Of a stretch of 64,000 nt of DNA, positions 38,952 to 47,481 are shown piece after piece. Within the stretch, counting starts at the first letter, position 1. Each line of letters begins with the position of its first letter. The notes under the pieces were generated by a model. It did not search any database and was not told where the DNA came from. It saw only the letters and a list, made by a program, of their open reading frames with translations. Made by a program: the position numbers and the translations under genes. This DNA comes from Candidatus Symbiopectobacterium sp. NZEC151 (GTDB taxonomy: Bacteria > Pseudomonadota > Gammaproteobacteria > Enterobacterales > Enterobacteriaceae), in the NCBI RefSeq assembly GCF_025962655.1, contig NZ_JAGFPE010000008.1:186001-250000 (forward strand), given 5' to 3'.

Positions 38952-39149
38952 ATGCAACGTAAACGATTTATCGCGGGTGCTGTGTGTCCTCAATGCCAGA
39001 CGCAGGATACGCTGGCCGTAGGGCAGGAAGAGCAGGTGGAGGTGGTCACCTGCGTCAAGTGCGGCTATCGTCAGCGCCAGTCCGATCCACCGCCTGCTGC
39101 GTCAGAGCGGCAGGGTGAGGGCATCATCGGCATCTTCCATCCTGATTGA
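38952..39149 (+). CDS. yheV: YheV family small zinc-ribbon protein
   Basis: This gene encodes 65 aa. Two CxxC pairs (CPQC near residue 12 and CVKC near 34) suggest a zinc ribbon. The conserved N-terminus RKRFIAGAVCPQC and end GIIGIFHPD identify YheV. The function is unknown. It lies between kefB and slyD, as in other enterobacteria. Confidence 0.9.
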   Translation: MQRKRFIAGAVCPQCQTQDTLAVGQEEQVEVVTCVKCGYRQRQSDPPPAASERQGEGIIGIFHPD

Positions 39150-39241
39150 TCGTTGGGTCATTTTTTTATCCCAGACGGTACATGGGGATTTTTTTCAGCT
39201 ACAATTTGCGCCAGTTTTGATTTCCAACGGTAGGAGATGTC

Positions 39242-39826
39242 ATGAAAGTTGCAAAAGATCTGGTGGTCAGCCTGGCCTACCAGGTACGTACAGAAGATGG
39301 TGTATTGGTTGATGAGTCTCCGGTGAGCGCGCCGTTGGACTACCTGCACGGTCAAGGTTCCCTGATTTCTGGTCTGGAAAAAGCGCTTGAAGGCCGCGAA
39401 GTGGGTGAGAAGTTTGACGTTGCTGTCGGCTCTAACGACGCCTACGGCGAATACGACGAAAACCTGGTGCAACGCGTGCCGAAAGACGTCTTCATGGGCG
39501 TTGATGAGCTGCAAGTGGGCATGCGTTTCCTGGCTGACACCGATCAGGGTCAGGTACCGGTTGAAATCACCGAAGTGGAAGATGACCACGTGGTGGTTGA
39601 CGGTAACCACATGCTGGCAGGCCAAAACCTGAAGTTCAACGTGGAAGTGGTTGCTATCCGTGAAGCTACGGAAGAAGAGATCGCGCACGGTCACGTACAC
39701 GGCGAGCACGATCACCACCACGAGCACGGTGAAGGTTGCTGTGGCGGTCATGGTCACGACCACGACCACGATCATGAACACGGTAAGGGCGGCTGCGGCG
39801 GTCACGGCGGCTGCGGTTGCCATTGA
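39242..39826 (+). CDS. slyD: FKBP-type peptidyl-prolyl isomerase and metallochaperone SlyD
   Basis: This gene encodes 194 aa. The FKBP domain starts VAKDLVVSLAYQVRTEDG, and the insert-in-flap chaperone domain follows. The C-terminal ~45 residues are His/Cys/Asp/Gly-rich (HDHHHEHGEG, CCGGHGHDHDHDH), the nickel-binding tail that feeds hydrogenase maturation. It is a cytoplasmic folding catalyst and the host factor for phiX174 lysis in E. coli. The frame is intact and a terminator follows. Confidence 0.96.
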   Translation: MKVAKDLVVSLAYQVRTEDGVLVDESPVSAPLDYLHGQGSLISGLEKALEGREVGEKFDVAVGSNDAYGEYDENLVQRVPKDVFMGVDELQVGMRFLADTDQGQVPVEITEVEDDHVVVDGNHMLAGQNLKFNVEVVAIREATEEEIAHGHVHGEHDHHHEHGEGCCGGHGHDHDHDHEHGKGGCGGHGGCGCH

Positions 39827-39864
39827 TTTTCGGCTTATGCCCGTGAGGCGTATCCTCACCGTTA

Positions 39865-39900
39865 AAAACCCGGAGCGCCAGGCGCTGCCGGGTTTTTTTT
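39865..39900 (+). terminator. Rho-independent terminator of slyD
   Basis: AACCCGG pairs with CCGGGTT around an inner AGCGCCAGGCGCT palindrome, followed by eight T residues. Confidence 0.88.
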
Positions 39901-40041
39901 CGTTTCACAACCGGTGCCATTAGCACTGATCGCATTGATTTTACTGTCTTTCATCGTGCGATTTTCTTATCACGCATTCCTGCTTTTCTGCCCAACTAGG
40001 GATGTTCATCACATAACAGATTAAAAGCGCCAGGGGTGTTA

Positions 40042-40096
40042 TTGACACTTATCGGTGCTTTAGCGAACAATCTGCAAACGTTCCCGAGAACGTTAT
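40042..40096 (+). promoter_or_regulatory. Promoter with LacI-type operator for the MFS transporter gene
   Basis: TTGACA at 40042-40047 and AACAAT at 40066-40071 (18-bp spacer) precede the perfect palindrome AACGTTCCCGAGAACGTT... at 40077-40094, one mismatch from full dyad symmetry. A 24-bp stretch (40073-40096) is identical, in inverted orientation, to 46824-46847 upstream of the DapA-family gene. The operator would cover the transcription start, which fits repression by the LacI-type protein encoded at 44499-45542. No other copy was noticed in the window. Confidence 0.8.
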
Positions 40097-40142
40097 ATTA
40101 ATAAAATACATCATAGAACATCCAGGAAAGAGAACCTTTACC

Positions 40143-40232
40143 ATGACCAACATGAATATCGAGTTACGTGGCCTGAACCCTACACCCTTCACGCCCTTTC
40201 ATCGTAATGCTGAACTGCCGCGCGTCGGCTAA
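40143..40232 (+). pseudogene. Truncated 29-codon copy of the DapA-family gene start (leader ORF)
   Basis: The open frame MTNMNIELRGLNPTPFTPFH... to a TAA at 40230-40232 matches the first ~20 residues of the DapA-family protein (MTKINIDLRGLNPAPVTPFN). The DNA similarity covers about 57 coding bases plus the operator upstream. After that the sequences diverge. It has its own ribosome site (CCAGGAAAGAG), so it may be translated as a leader peptide 65 bp ahead of the transporter gene. Confidence 0.82.
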
Positions 40233-40297
40233 TGGCATGCAGAGCCGCTGCGCACGCGTATCGCGGCTCACACACTATCCTTTTTGGAGAACAAACT

Positions 40298-41710
40298 ATG
40301 TCAACGCATGACATGAGTGCCGGTGTGGTCAATGCAAACGCCAGTACAGCCGCCGCAAGCGGGACATCCAATGCCGAGTTGGTTGCCCGTCTTGAACGGA
40401 TGCCGATCACACGTCAACTGCTGACCATTCGCGTGGTGGTCGGTCTTTCTACCTTTTTTGATGCTTACACCGTACTGGCTATCGCCTTTGCCATGCCACA
40501 GCTTGCCGCAGAGTGGGGATTGAGCGCCGCGGATATCGGTCTGATTATTGCTGCCAGCTATGTTGGACAACTGTTTGGTGCCGTTTTCTTCGGTTCTCTG
40601 GCTGAGAAAATTGGGCGTTTGGGTGTATTGAAGATCACCATCATCCTGTTTGTGATCATGGATGCGGCGTGTCTGTTTGCCTGGAGTGGGCTGTCGATGA
40701 TGGTCTTCCGCTTTCTGCAAGGGGTAGGGATTGGCGCGGAAGTGCCGGTGGCGAGCTCCTATATCAATGAATTTGTTGGTGCAAAGAAGCGCGGGCGCTT
40801 CTTCCTGCTGTATGAGGTCATATTCCCTATCGGTATGATGTTTGCCGGCATTGCGGGGTATTTTCTGGTCCCTGTCTATGGCTGGAAAGCCATGTTCATT
40901 GTTGGTCTTATTCCTTCGATCATCACCGTCCCTCTGCGTTGGTTAATGCCTGAATCGCCGCGTTGGCTAGCCTCAAAAGGGCGTTTGGCCGAGGCGGATA
41001 AGATAGTGAGTAAGCTGGAAAATGAGGTGCTACGCCGCGGGGGAACGTTACCTGAACCCGTGATTCGCACCATAGAGAAAAAACCGGTCGCCAGTGAAGG
41101 GTGGCGTGAGCTGTTTACGGGTATCTACCGTAAGCGAACCTTCACCATTTGGGCGCTGTGGGTATGTGGCTATATGATCAACAACGGTCTGGTGACCTGG
41201 CTACCTACGCTCTACAAAAATGTATTCGGATTACCGATTCAAACGGCACTGGCCTACGGTTGGACGACATCGGCGTTTGGGGTGTTAGCCTCGATCGTTT
41301 GTGCGTTGTCAATTGATAAGGTTGGGCGTAAAGCATGGTATGCCACCGCCTTCCTGCTGGCGATTGTGCCGCTGGTTACCTTGACGGTACTGGGCGCAAC
41401 CAATCCGTTGCAAATTGTGGTATGTGCCACTGCGGCTTACGCCATATTGCAAACCATTACCTTCTCGCTTTACCTCTATTCTTCAGAGCTTTACCCAACT
41501 CGGTTGCGTGCCATTGGCACCGGTTTGGGCAGCGCCTGGCTGCGAGCGGGTTCTGCCGTGGGGCCGATCCTGGTTGGGTTTATTGTCGGTAACTTTGGTA
41601 TTCGCTATGTATTTATCGCTTTCGCGCTGATTGCCCTGATAGGGGCGGTAGTAACAATGCGTTATGCCATTGAAACCAAAGGTCAAGTGTTGGAGGAGTT
41701 GTCACCGTAG
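40298..41710 (+). CDS. MFS transporter, sugar/acid porter type
   Basis: This gene encodes 470 aa from ATG 40298, which has GGAG 8 bases upstream. Twelve membrane segments are predicted. MFS landmarks are FGSLAEKIGRLGVLK between segments 2 and 3, RFLQGVGIGAEVPVASSYINEF in segment 4, and the PESPRWL motif in the central loop, typical of the sugar porter/acid-symporter branch. It is followed by an FAH-family enzyme gene. Imported sugar acid or aromatic acid is likely; the substrate is unknown. Confidence 0.88.
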   Translation: MSTHDMSAGVVNANASTAAASGTSNAELVARLERMPITRQLLTIRVVVGLSTFFDAYTVLAIAFAMPQLAAEWGLSAADIGLIIAASYVGQLFGAVFFGSLAEKIGRLGVLKITIILFVIMDAACLFAWSGLSMMVFRFLQGVGIGAEVPVASSYINEFVGAKKRGRFFLLYEVIFPIGMMFAGIAGYFLVPVYGWKAMFIVGLIPSIITVPLRWLMPESPRWLASKGRLAEADKIVSKLENEVLRRGGTLPEPVIRTIEKKPVASEGWRELFTGIYRKRTFTIWALWVCGYMINNGLVTWLPTLYKNVFGLPIQTALAYGWTTSAFGVLASIVCALSIDKVGRKAWYATAFLLAIVPLVTLTVLGATNPLQIVVCATAAYAILQTITFSLYLYSSELYPTRLRAIGTGLGSAWLRAGSAVGPILVGFIVGNFGIRYVFIAFALIALIGAVVTMRYAIETKGQVLEELSP

Positions 41711-41820
41711 CCGAATGAGGACGGGCAAATCTTGAATTGCCGCTCGGCATAGGCGTAGCCAACGCTGCGCCTATTCTGCTGGCAGGCAATGCGCACTGTG
41801 TTTCACCGTTGAGGTACAAA

Positions 41821-42678
41821 ATGAAATTAGCAAGCTTTAGAGTCGGTCAGAAAGAGACCTATGGTTTAAAGGTAGAAAACGGGATTGTCGATTTAGGCAA
41901 AAGGCTAGGCGCGCGCTATGCCGATCTTCGGGCATTGATTGACGGCGAGGGTATTGCAGATGCCAAACGTTTCTTGCAGGCCAAGCCTGATTATCAAGAA
42001 GATGAGGTGGAATTTCTTCCGGTGATTAATAATCCCAGGAAAATTTTCTGTGTCGGAATGAACTATGCGGAGAAGCGTGCCGAGTTTGGTGAAGTAAATT
42101 CGGCGCCTACCTTATTTATTCGCTTTGCTGATTCTCAGGTTGGGCATAATTGCGGTGTGGAAAAACCGGCCCAGTCGAACGAATTTGACTATGAAGGAGA
42201 ATTGGCCGTCATTATTGGTAAACGAGGCAAGGAGATTTCAGCATCAAACGCCTTCTCTTATATTGCCGGGTACAGCTGTTATATGGATGGCTCCGTGCGC
42301 GACTGGCAGCACTCCTGGTTCACGGCAGGCAAAAACTGGCAAAACACCGGCGCTTTTGGTCCGTGGTTGGTGACGTGTGATGACGTGCCAGAACCGCAAA
42401 ATTTGCATATTGAGACCCGACTTAATGGCAATACTGTGCAGAATGACACGACCGCCAGCATGATTCACCCCATCGAAGAACTGATCGAGTATATCAGCAC
42501 CTTCAGTGAGTTATCACCTGGTGATGTCATCATCACCGGTTCTCCCGGCGGCGTCGGGAAAAAACGCACACCGCCGCTGTTTTTGCATGAAGGCGATATC
42601 GTGGAAGTTGAAATTGAACGCATTGGCTGTTTGCACAACTGTGTTACCACTCGAAAAGTGGTTTGCAGTGCAGCGTAA
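41821..42678 (+). CDS. Fumarylacetoacetate hydrolase (FAH) family protein
   Basis: This gene encodes 285 aa from ATG 41821 (MKLASFRVGQ). The FAH C-terminal domain shows IFCVGMNYAEKRAEFGE, FDYEGELAVIIGKRGKEIS with the metal Glu residues, SCYMDGSVRDWQ, and IITGSPGGVGKKRTPPLFL. Members hydrolyse or decarboxylate beta-diketo acids, including 2,4-diketo-3-deoxy sugar acids. The context with a DapA-family enzyme and transporter suggests a sugar-acid or related oxo-acid route. The reaction is not proven by sequence. Confidence 0.88.
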   Translation: MKLASFRVGQKETYGLKVENGIVDLGKRLGARYADLRALIDGEGIADAKRFLQAKPDYQEDEVEFLPVINNPRKIFCVGMNYAEKRAEFGEVNSAPTLFIRFADSQVGHNCGVEKPAQSNEFDYEGELAVIIGKRGKEISASNAFSYIAGYSCYMDGSVRDWQHSWFTAGKNWQNTGAFGPWLVTCDDVPEPQNLHIETRLNGNTVQNDTTASMIHPIEELIEYISTFSELSPGDVIITGSPGGVGKKRTPPLFLHEGDIVEVEIERIGCLHNCVTTRKVVCSAA

Positions 42679-42816
42679 CCGCGCTCATTAAAAAATAATA
42701 TCACTATGATGCTTAGCCGGATAAATGCGGTGATATGCCGGTTATCCGGTTTGTCTATTTTAGCTCGTATTCAGATTTTTTAATCGGTGACGGAAAATTA
42801 TAATCAGGAGGAAAGA

Positions 42817-44454
42817 ATGCGTGCGCTATGGGAAAAAATGCTTCAAGCCAGTATCGCAAAGAAACTCTACGGTGGTTTCTTTATCGTATTATCATTAATT
42901 ATTGTTGCCGTGTTCTTCAGTGCATTACGTTTTTCTGAAATTCGTGATTTATATACCAAGACAGCGCTGGTGTCTGAGATAAACCATTATCTCGATCAGT
43001 CAAAAATTGCCCGAGTGAAGCTCTTTTATACGTTGGAGGAAGAGAACGCCAACAATATGATGAAGTACGTTTCACAGATAATGGCGCAGCAGGAAAAAGC
43101 GCGCCAATTGCGTTGGCAAGAGAGTGATGTGCAGCATTTCCAACGCCTGAATGAACAACTGACGCAATATCAACATGAACTGGAGGAGATCGCGCTCGCC
43201 GTGTCTGCGTTGCATGGGCAGAAGCAGGTCGTTCCCGCCGGGGAGAGCATGCAGAATACCGCACAGTGGCAGCGCCTCAAGGTGGCCGATGCGCAGTCCA
43301 TTAAAACGGGGTTTGCCGTGACCGACACCCTTAGCCGTATCGCGAGCCAGCTTGATGAGAGAAACCAGCTCGTTATTAATCGTTCAGTTGTGGAAATCGT
43401 GGTTATCGGGATTTGCGCCGTTTTACTGGGCGTGTTGATCGCCGTATCGGTAACTCGTCTGATAGCGAGGTCGATACGCGCCAACCTGGAACTGGCGCAA
43501 CGCATTGCACAGGGCGATCTGTCCGTGGTGGTAGGGCAAGTGCGACGTGACGAACTGGGCATGTTGACACACGCCATGATGGAGATGACACAAAAACTGT
43601 GCGGCCTGATGGTGGATATTCGGGACAGTGCGTATCAGGTGGCTGCGGCCTCTTCCGCCATCGCCGACGGTAACCGTAATTTGTCCTCACGTACCGATCA
43701 ACAGGCGGCTGCGATGGTGGAAACGGCGGCCAGCATGGAGGAGTTGACCGCTACCGTGACCAACAATGCGGATAACGCGCGGCACGCCGGACAACTCGCG
43801 CGTCAGGCATCAGGCAACGCCAATCGCGGCGGTGAGATCATTAAGCAGGTGGTGACAACCATGTCGGAGATTACCGGCAGCTCGCGAAAAATCGCGGATA
43901 TCACGTCGGTCATCAACAGCATTGCTTTTCAAACCAACATACTGGCGCTGAATGCGGCGGTGGAAGCGGCGCGGGCCGGAGAACAAGGGCGCGGGTTTGC
44001 CGTGGTCGCCAGCGAAGTGCGTAATTTGGCACAGCGCAGTTCACAAGCGGCCAGAGAAATTGAAGCCTTGATCGCAGAATCCGTCACGCGGGTGGATGAA
44101 GGTTCTGTGTTGGTTGAAAAAGCGGGTACCGCTATGCATGACATAGTGATGTCAATTGGCGCTGTTGATAACATCATGAACGATATTTCAGTGGCATCGG
44201 ACGAGCAGAGTCGCGGCATTGCGCAAATTGGTGATGCGGTGACGGATATGGATCGTACCATTCAGGAGAATGCAACGATGGTCAGTGATTCCACCTCGGC
44301 GGCATTAGCATTGGAAGCGCAGGTCGCGCGGCTTGCCTCACTGATTGCGGTATTCCGTTTGCCAGGAAACGCGGTTTGCGAGCCAGAGGCTGCACAACGG
44401 CCAACCGGTTTTGCTGCTTTACCCGTTAAGGTGGCGCAGGGCGATTGGGTGTAG
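42817..44454 (+). CDS. Methyl-accepting chemotaxis protein
   Basis: This gene encodes 545 aa from ATG 42817 with AGGAGGAAAG just upstream. TM1 ([19 protein letters not shown]) is followed by a four-helix periplasmic sensor domain of about 150 residues, TM2 ([20 protein letters not shown]), a HAMP domain, and the MCP signalling domain with the hairpin tip [20 protein letters not shown] and [21 protein letters not shown]. The C-terminus (QGDWV) lacks the NWETF CheR-docking pentapeptide. Its place between catabolic genes suggests taxis to the same compound. Confidence 0.93.
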   Translation: MRALWEKMLQASIAKKLYGGFFIVLSLIIVAVFFSALRFSEIRDLYTKTALVSEINHYLDQSKIARVKLFYTLEEENANNMMKYVSQIMAQQEKARQLRWQESDVQHFQRLNEQLTQYQHELEEIALAVSALHGQKQVVPAGESMQNTAQWQRLKVADAQSIKTGFAVTDTLSRIASQLDERNQLVINRSVVEIVVIGICAVLLGVLIAVSVTRLIARSIRANLELAQRIAQGDLSVVVGQVRRDELGMLTHAMMEMTQKLCGLMVDIRDSAYQVAAASSAIADGNRNLSSRTDQQAAAMVETAASMEELTATVTNNADNARHAGQLARQASGNANRGGEIIKQVVTTMSEITGSSRKIADITSVINSIAFQTNILALNAAVEAARAGEQGRGFAVVASEVRNLAQRSSQAAREIEALIAESVTRVDEGSVLVEKAGTAMHDIVMSIGAVDNIMNDISVASDEQSRGIAQIGDAVTDMDRTIQENATMVSDSTSAALALEAQVARLASLIAVFRLPGNAVCEPEAAQRPTGFAALPVKVAQGDWV

Positions 44455-44461
44455 CACACAC

Positions 44462-44488
44462 ATTAGCGGGCTGCGTCGGCCCGCTAAT
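44462..44488. terminator. Bidirectional hairpin between MCP and LacI-type genes
   Basis: ATTAGCGGGC pairs perfectly with GCCCGCTAAT around TGCGTCG, between two convergent genes. Confidence 0.65.
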
Positions 44489-44498
44489 GCATCAGCGA

Positions 44499-45542
44499 TT
44501 ACCTGAGCGGTGCGCTGGAGCTGCGTGGAATAAGGCTTGGCATAACGCGCCGAATGGTATCGACGGGCTCGGTGCCGGCCAGCAGCAATTCAACAGCAAT
44601 AGAGGCAACGTGGTCGAACGGAATATGTACCGAAGAGAGCGGCACCGGCAAACGGGCGGACAGTGGAATATCGTTATAGCCGACCAGTGATAAATCCTGA
44701 CCTATTGCCAGCCCCAACCGATGGGCCGCCGCCATAACGCCGAAGGCCAAATCGTCATTGATGGCGAAAATGGCCGTGGGCCTGCGTGCTTCGCCGAGCA
44801 GCGCCATTCCTTCGCTTTCCCCGGATTCGATGCTAAAACCGGATTCCCGAATCCAGGCGGGATTAGGGGTGAGCCCGGCTTCGCGCATTGCACGATGAAA
44901 CCCTTCCCGACGATAGGTCGCGCCGGAAGAAAAGCTGGGGCCCGCGACCATACCGATATCGCGGTGGCCGAGGTCAATCAGGTGCCGGGTTGCCAGATAG
45001 CCCCCCTGCTCATCGTCACCAATGGCAGAGCGGCTGACACCGTCGGTACGCAGTGCCAGAACGTGGGCAACATTTTGCTGGCGCAGTTCCGCCGGTAAAT
45101 GGTCATCCAGTCGGCTGGTGGCCAGAATCAGCCCGTCAACGCGCCGATCGAGCAGCGACGCCGCCGCCTGTTTTTCTTGCACCGGATCGTCACCGCAGGT
45201 GGCAACAATCGCAAAATAACCGTAGCGCTCAGCCGCACGGCAGATGGCCTCATACAACAACGCCATTACCATATCGCTCAGACGCGGCACTAACACCCCG
45301 ATGGTGCCCGTGCCGCCACGGCGCAGGCTGGAGGCCATGATGTCGCGCCGGTACCCCAACTCCTGTGCAACCTGACGTACACGTTCGGCGGCTTTACTGC
45401 GCGAAGGCGGTAACCGTTCATCCAGAACGCGAGAGACGGTAGAAACGCTAACCCCGGCTGCCGTGGCGACATCCTGCAAGGTGACGGGTTTGCTTCCCAA
45501 CTTACGGCTTGGACCGTTGGGCGGAAAGGTATTAGGGTCCAT
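44499..45542 (-). CDS. LacI-family transcriptional repressor
   Basis: This gene encodes 347 aa. The helix-turn-helix and hinge (VTLQDVATAAGVSVSTVSRV, then SKAAERVRQVAQELGYRRD) start near residue 20, after a longer N-terminal tail than usual. The periplasmic-binding-like effector domain follows (GTGTIGVLVPRLSDMVMALL; AIFAINDDLAFGVMAAAHRL). AAGGGA 6 bases upstream supports ATG 45542. It most likely binds the shared palindrome found before the MFS transporter and DapA-family genes. Confidence 0.92.
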   Translation of the reverse strand: MDPNTFPPNGPSRKLGSKPVTLQDVATAAGVSVSTVSRVLDERLPPSRSKAAERVRQVAQELGYRRDIMASSLRRGGTGTIGVLVPRLSDMVMALLYEAICRAAERYGYFAIVATCGDDPVQEKQAAASLLDRRVDGLILATSRLDDHLPAELRQQNVAHVLALRTDGVSRSAIGDDEQGGYLATRHLIDLGHRDIGMVAGPSFSSGATYRREGFHRAMREAGLTPNPAWIRESGFSIESGESEGMALLGEARRPTAIFAINDDLAFGVMAAAHRLGLAIGQDLSLVGYNDIPLSARLPVPLSSVHIPFDHVASIAVELLLAGTEPVDTIRRVMPSLIPRSSSAPLR

Positions 45543-45778
45543 GTAATCCCTTGATTTTTATTTTTAAAAAAAGGCACAGTGTGTTGCTAATGACATCCGC
45601 GCGGCGTTTACGAATTTATTATGTAATGGTTCCAGGGCTTTGGCTACACCTCGGAATTTTAAATCTGTACTGCGGCAGGACAATCAGGGATTACTATGCA
45701 AAAGCATACAATAATGCGCAACATCTACGTTTGATTGCGCTAACAAGCGTGGAAAGGTGGATGCCGTTTTGATCGCAA

Positions 45779-45814
45779 ATACGCCCGCCTTTCATGATAT
45801 CAAGGCGGGCGTAT
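45779..45814 (-). terminator. Terminator of the DapA-family gene
   Basis: A 13-bp perfect stem (ATACGCCCGCCTT with AAGGCGGGCGTAT) lies 28 bp beyond the stop. The rest of the ~300-bp gap before the repressor gene shows no other gene and no copy of the palindromic operator. Confidence 0.75.
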
Positions 45815-45842
45815 CGGTTATGTCAGCGTCGATGTGCTGGCA

Positions 45843-46778
45843 TTAGCCAACGAATGACAGTTCAGCAGCGCGAATAGCGGCTTTGATTTCCTCTTCCGCA
45901 CCGGGTTCCAGCGGCAGCAGCGGAGAACGCACTGTGGCGTGATCCAGAATGCCGCGCGCCACCAGCGCATGTTTCAGTGCCACGGTACCTTCCATGTGCG
46001 AGCCACGGTGATACACGCTCTTGGTCACGGGCAGCAGACGGTCATGGATCTCACGGGCCTTTTTGTAATCCTTCGCTTTACCCGCTTTGATCATTTCTAC
46101 CAGCAGTTCCGGTGCGATGTTGCCATAACCTACCAGGAAACCGTCTACATCAAAGGTGGTTGAGAGCAAATATTCGTCATGGCAGCTCAGGATTTGCAGG
46201 TCCGGGCGTTCACGACGGATTACCGGGATCTCCGTGTCCCAGCGACGCATATTGCGCACGCCATTCTTCATGGCAAACACGCCGGGTTGAGCAGAAATTT
46301 CCAGCAACGTTTCCAGGTTATAGGTGCACTTGGTGGCATCGGGATACTGGAACAGGATCAGCGGCAGGCCACTTTCTTCATACACCTGACGGTATTTATC
46401 CTGCGGTGCCCCTTTCTGATAGCCAAAACGCAGCCAGCCGTGAGAAGGATACAGCAGGCCCGCAGAGGCCCCCGCGCTGATGGCGCGCTTGGCTTCTTCG
46501 GCAGCCACTTCGGTGCCTTCGAGCGTGATACCCGCGATAATAGGAATGGCACCGTTCACCGATTCCGCAAAAGCTTCAATCACTTTCATCTGCTCGCTCT
46601 GAGACATAAAGGTGCCTTCCCCGGCGTGGCCCAATACGGTCAGACTTTTTACGCCATCGATGCTGGCAAGCCAGGCACCCAGTTTTTTACACGCGGCGTA
46701 ATCCACGGAGCCATCGCGGTTGAAAGGGGTGACAGGGGCAGGGTTCAGGCCACGTAAATCGATATTAATTTTGGTCAT
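45843..46778 (-). CDS. Dihydrodipicolinate synthase/N-acetylneuraminate lyase family protein
   Basis: This gene encodes 311 aa and folds as a TIM barrel. Family landmarks are NPAPVTPFNRDGSVDY at the N-terminus, GHAGEGTFMSQSE (carboxylate-binding loop, where DapA has GTTGE), FQYPDATK with the catalytic Tyr, and FAMKNGVRN with the Schiff-base Lys. The altered loop and context argue against lysine synthesis. An aldolase or dehydratase acting on a keto-deoxy acid is more likely. Its promoter has the same operator as the transporter gene. Confidence 0.9.
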   Translation of the reverse strand: MTKINIDLRGLNPAPVTPFNRDGSVDYAACKKLGAWLASIDGVKSLTVLGHAGEGTFMSQSEQMKVIEAFAESVNGAIPIIAGITLEGTEVAAEEAKRAISAGASAGLLYPSHGWLRFGYQKGAPQDKYRQVYEESGLPLILFQYPDATKCTYNLETLLEISAQPGVFAMKNGVRNMRRWDTEIPVIRRERPDLQILSCHDEYLLSTTFDVDGFLVGYGNIAPELLVEMIKAGKAKDYKKAREIHDRLLPVTKSVYHRGSHMEGTVALKHALVARGILDHATVRSPLLPLEPGAEEEIKAAIRAAELSFVG

Positions 46779-46823
46779 GATGTTCTCTTTTTAGTGTCAT
46801 CGGAAAGAATGAAAGAATGACTA

Positions 46824-46875
46824 ATAACGTTCTCGGGAACGTTTGCATTTTTGGTTTTTCTGAAGGCACTGTCAA
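46824..46875 (-). promoter_or_regulatory. Promoter with LacI-type operator for the DapA-family gene
   Basis: On the minus strand TTGACA (46875-46870) and AAAAAT (46852-46847) with a 17-bp spacer precede the operator at 46826-46843. The 24 bp at 46824-46847 are identical to the site at 40073-40096. Promoter and operator geometry match in both places. Confidence 0.8.
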
Positions 46876-47010
46876 GAGAGATTTGCTATAAGGATTTTGG
46901 GCTAATGGCTGAGTGTTGGCGGTTTATATGATTTAAATCAGTCGGTTGATTGTATTTCTGGTGTGAGGGAAACCGTGCGCATGGCCTGGGATGATGCGAT
47001 AAATGTGATC

Positions 47011-47040
47011 TGGCGCAACCGTGGAGCCACGGCTGCGCCA
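47011..47040. terminator. Strong hairpin downstream of slyX
   Basis: TGGCGCA-A-CCGTGG and CCACGG-C-TGCGCCA form a long stem with a two-base loop, 11 bp after the slyX stop. No T-run follows on the minus strand. Confidence 0.6.
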
Positions 47041-47050
47041 GCGTTATCGG

Positions 47051-47269
47051 TTAATAGTGTGGCGGAGGTGTCTCTTCGGACTGTGAGGCGAGAAGAGAAG
47101 GGGACGTCGCTTTCAATTTTTCTACCAGCAGGCGCAGGTGTTCACGGATCTTCGCCATTTCCAATTCATGCTGGACGACTGTCTGATTTAACTCATCAAT
47201 GGTGAGTTCCTGAAAAGCCAGCTTGCTTTCAAGCATTTCAATACGTTGCTCGAGTTGCGTATGGGGCAT
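47051..47269 (-). CDS. slyX: SlyX family protein
   Basis: This gene encodes 72 aa, almost entirely a predicted coiled coil ([20 protein letters not shown]), with the SlyX C-terminal end PPPHY. It is a cytoplasmic protein of unknown role. It is divergent from fkpA and usually near slyD; here the 7-kb catabolic module separates it from slyD. Confidence 0.9.
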   Translation of the reverse strand: MPHTQLEQRIEMLESKLAFQELTIDELNQTVVQHELEMAKIREHLRLLVEKLKATSPSLLASQSEETPPPHY

Positions 47270-47309
47270 TGCGATTCCTCTGTATTTTGTCGTATCTAGC
47301 CGAATATTC

Positions 47310-47337
47310 GGAACCTCCGGACATCGACGAGGTCGGA
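47310..47337 (+). promoter_or_regulatory. Candidate sigma-E promoter of fkpA
   Basis: GGAACCT (47310-47316), 16 bases, then TCGGA (47333-47337) fits the sigma-E pattern GGAACTT-N15/16-TCnnA. E. coli fkpA is a known sigma-E gene. The start would lie ~135 bp before the fkpA ATG. Confidence 0.55.
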
Positions 47338-47481
47338 AAATGGGCCTATGAATAATTCAGGGAATTTTATCAAAGGATTGTTGTGTGTGTCGTTGTGTTG
47401 TCTCGATACCCACAGTTATAGTAGTCGCGCATTTACGATTAATGTTTCTGGAGCCTGTCGTTCCAGACCGGGAGATGATAG

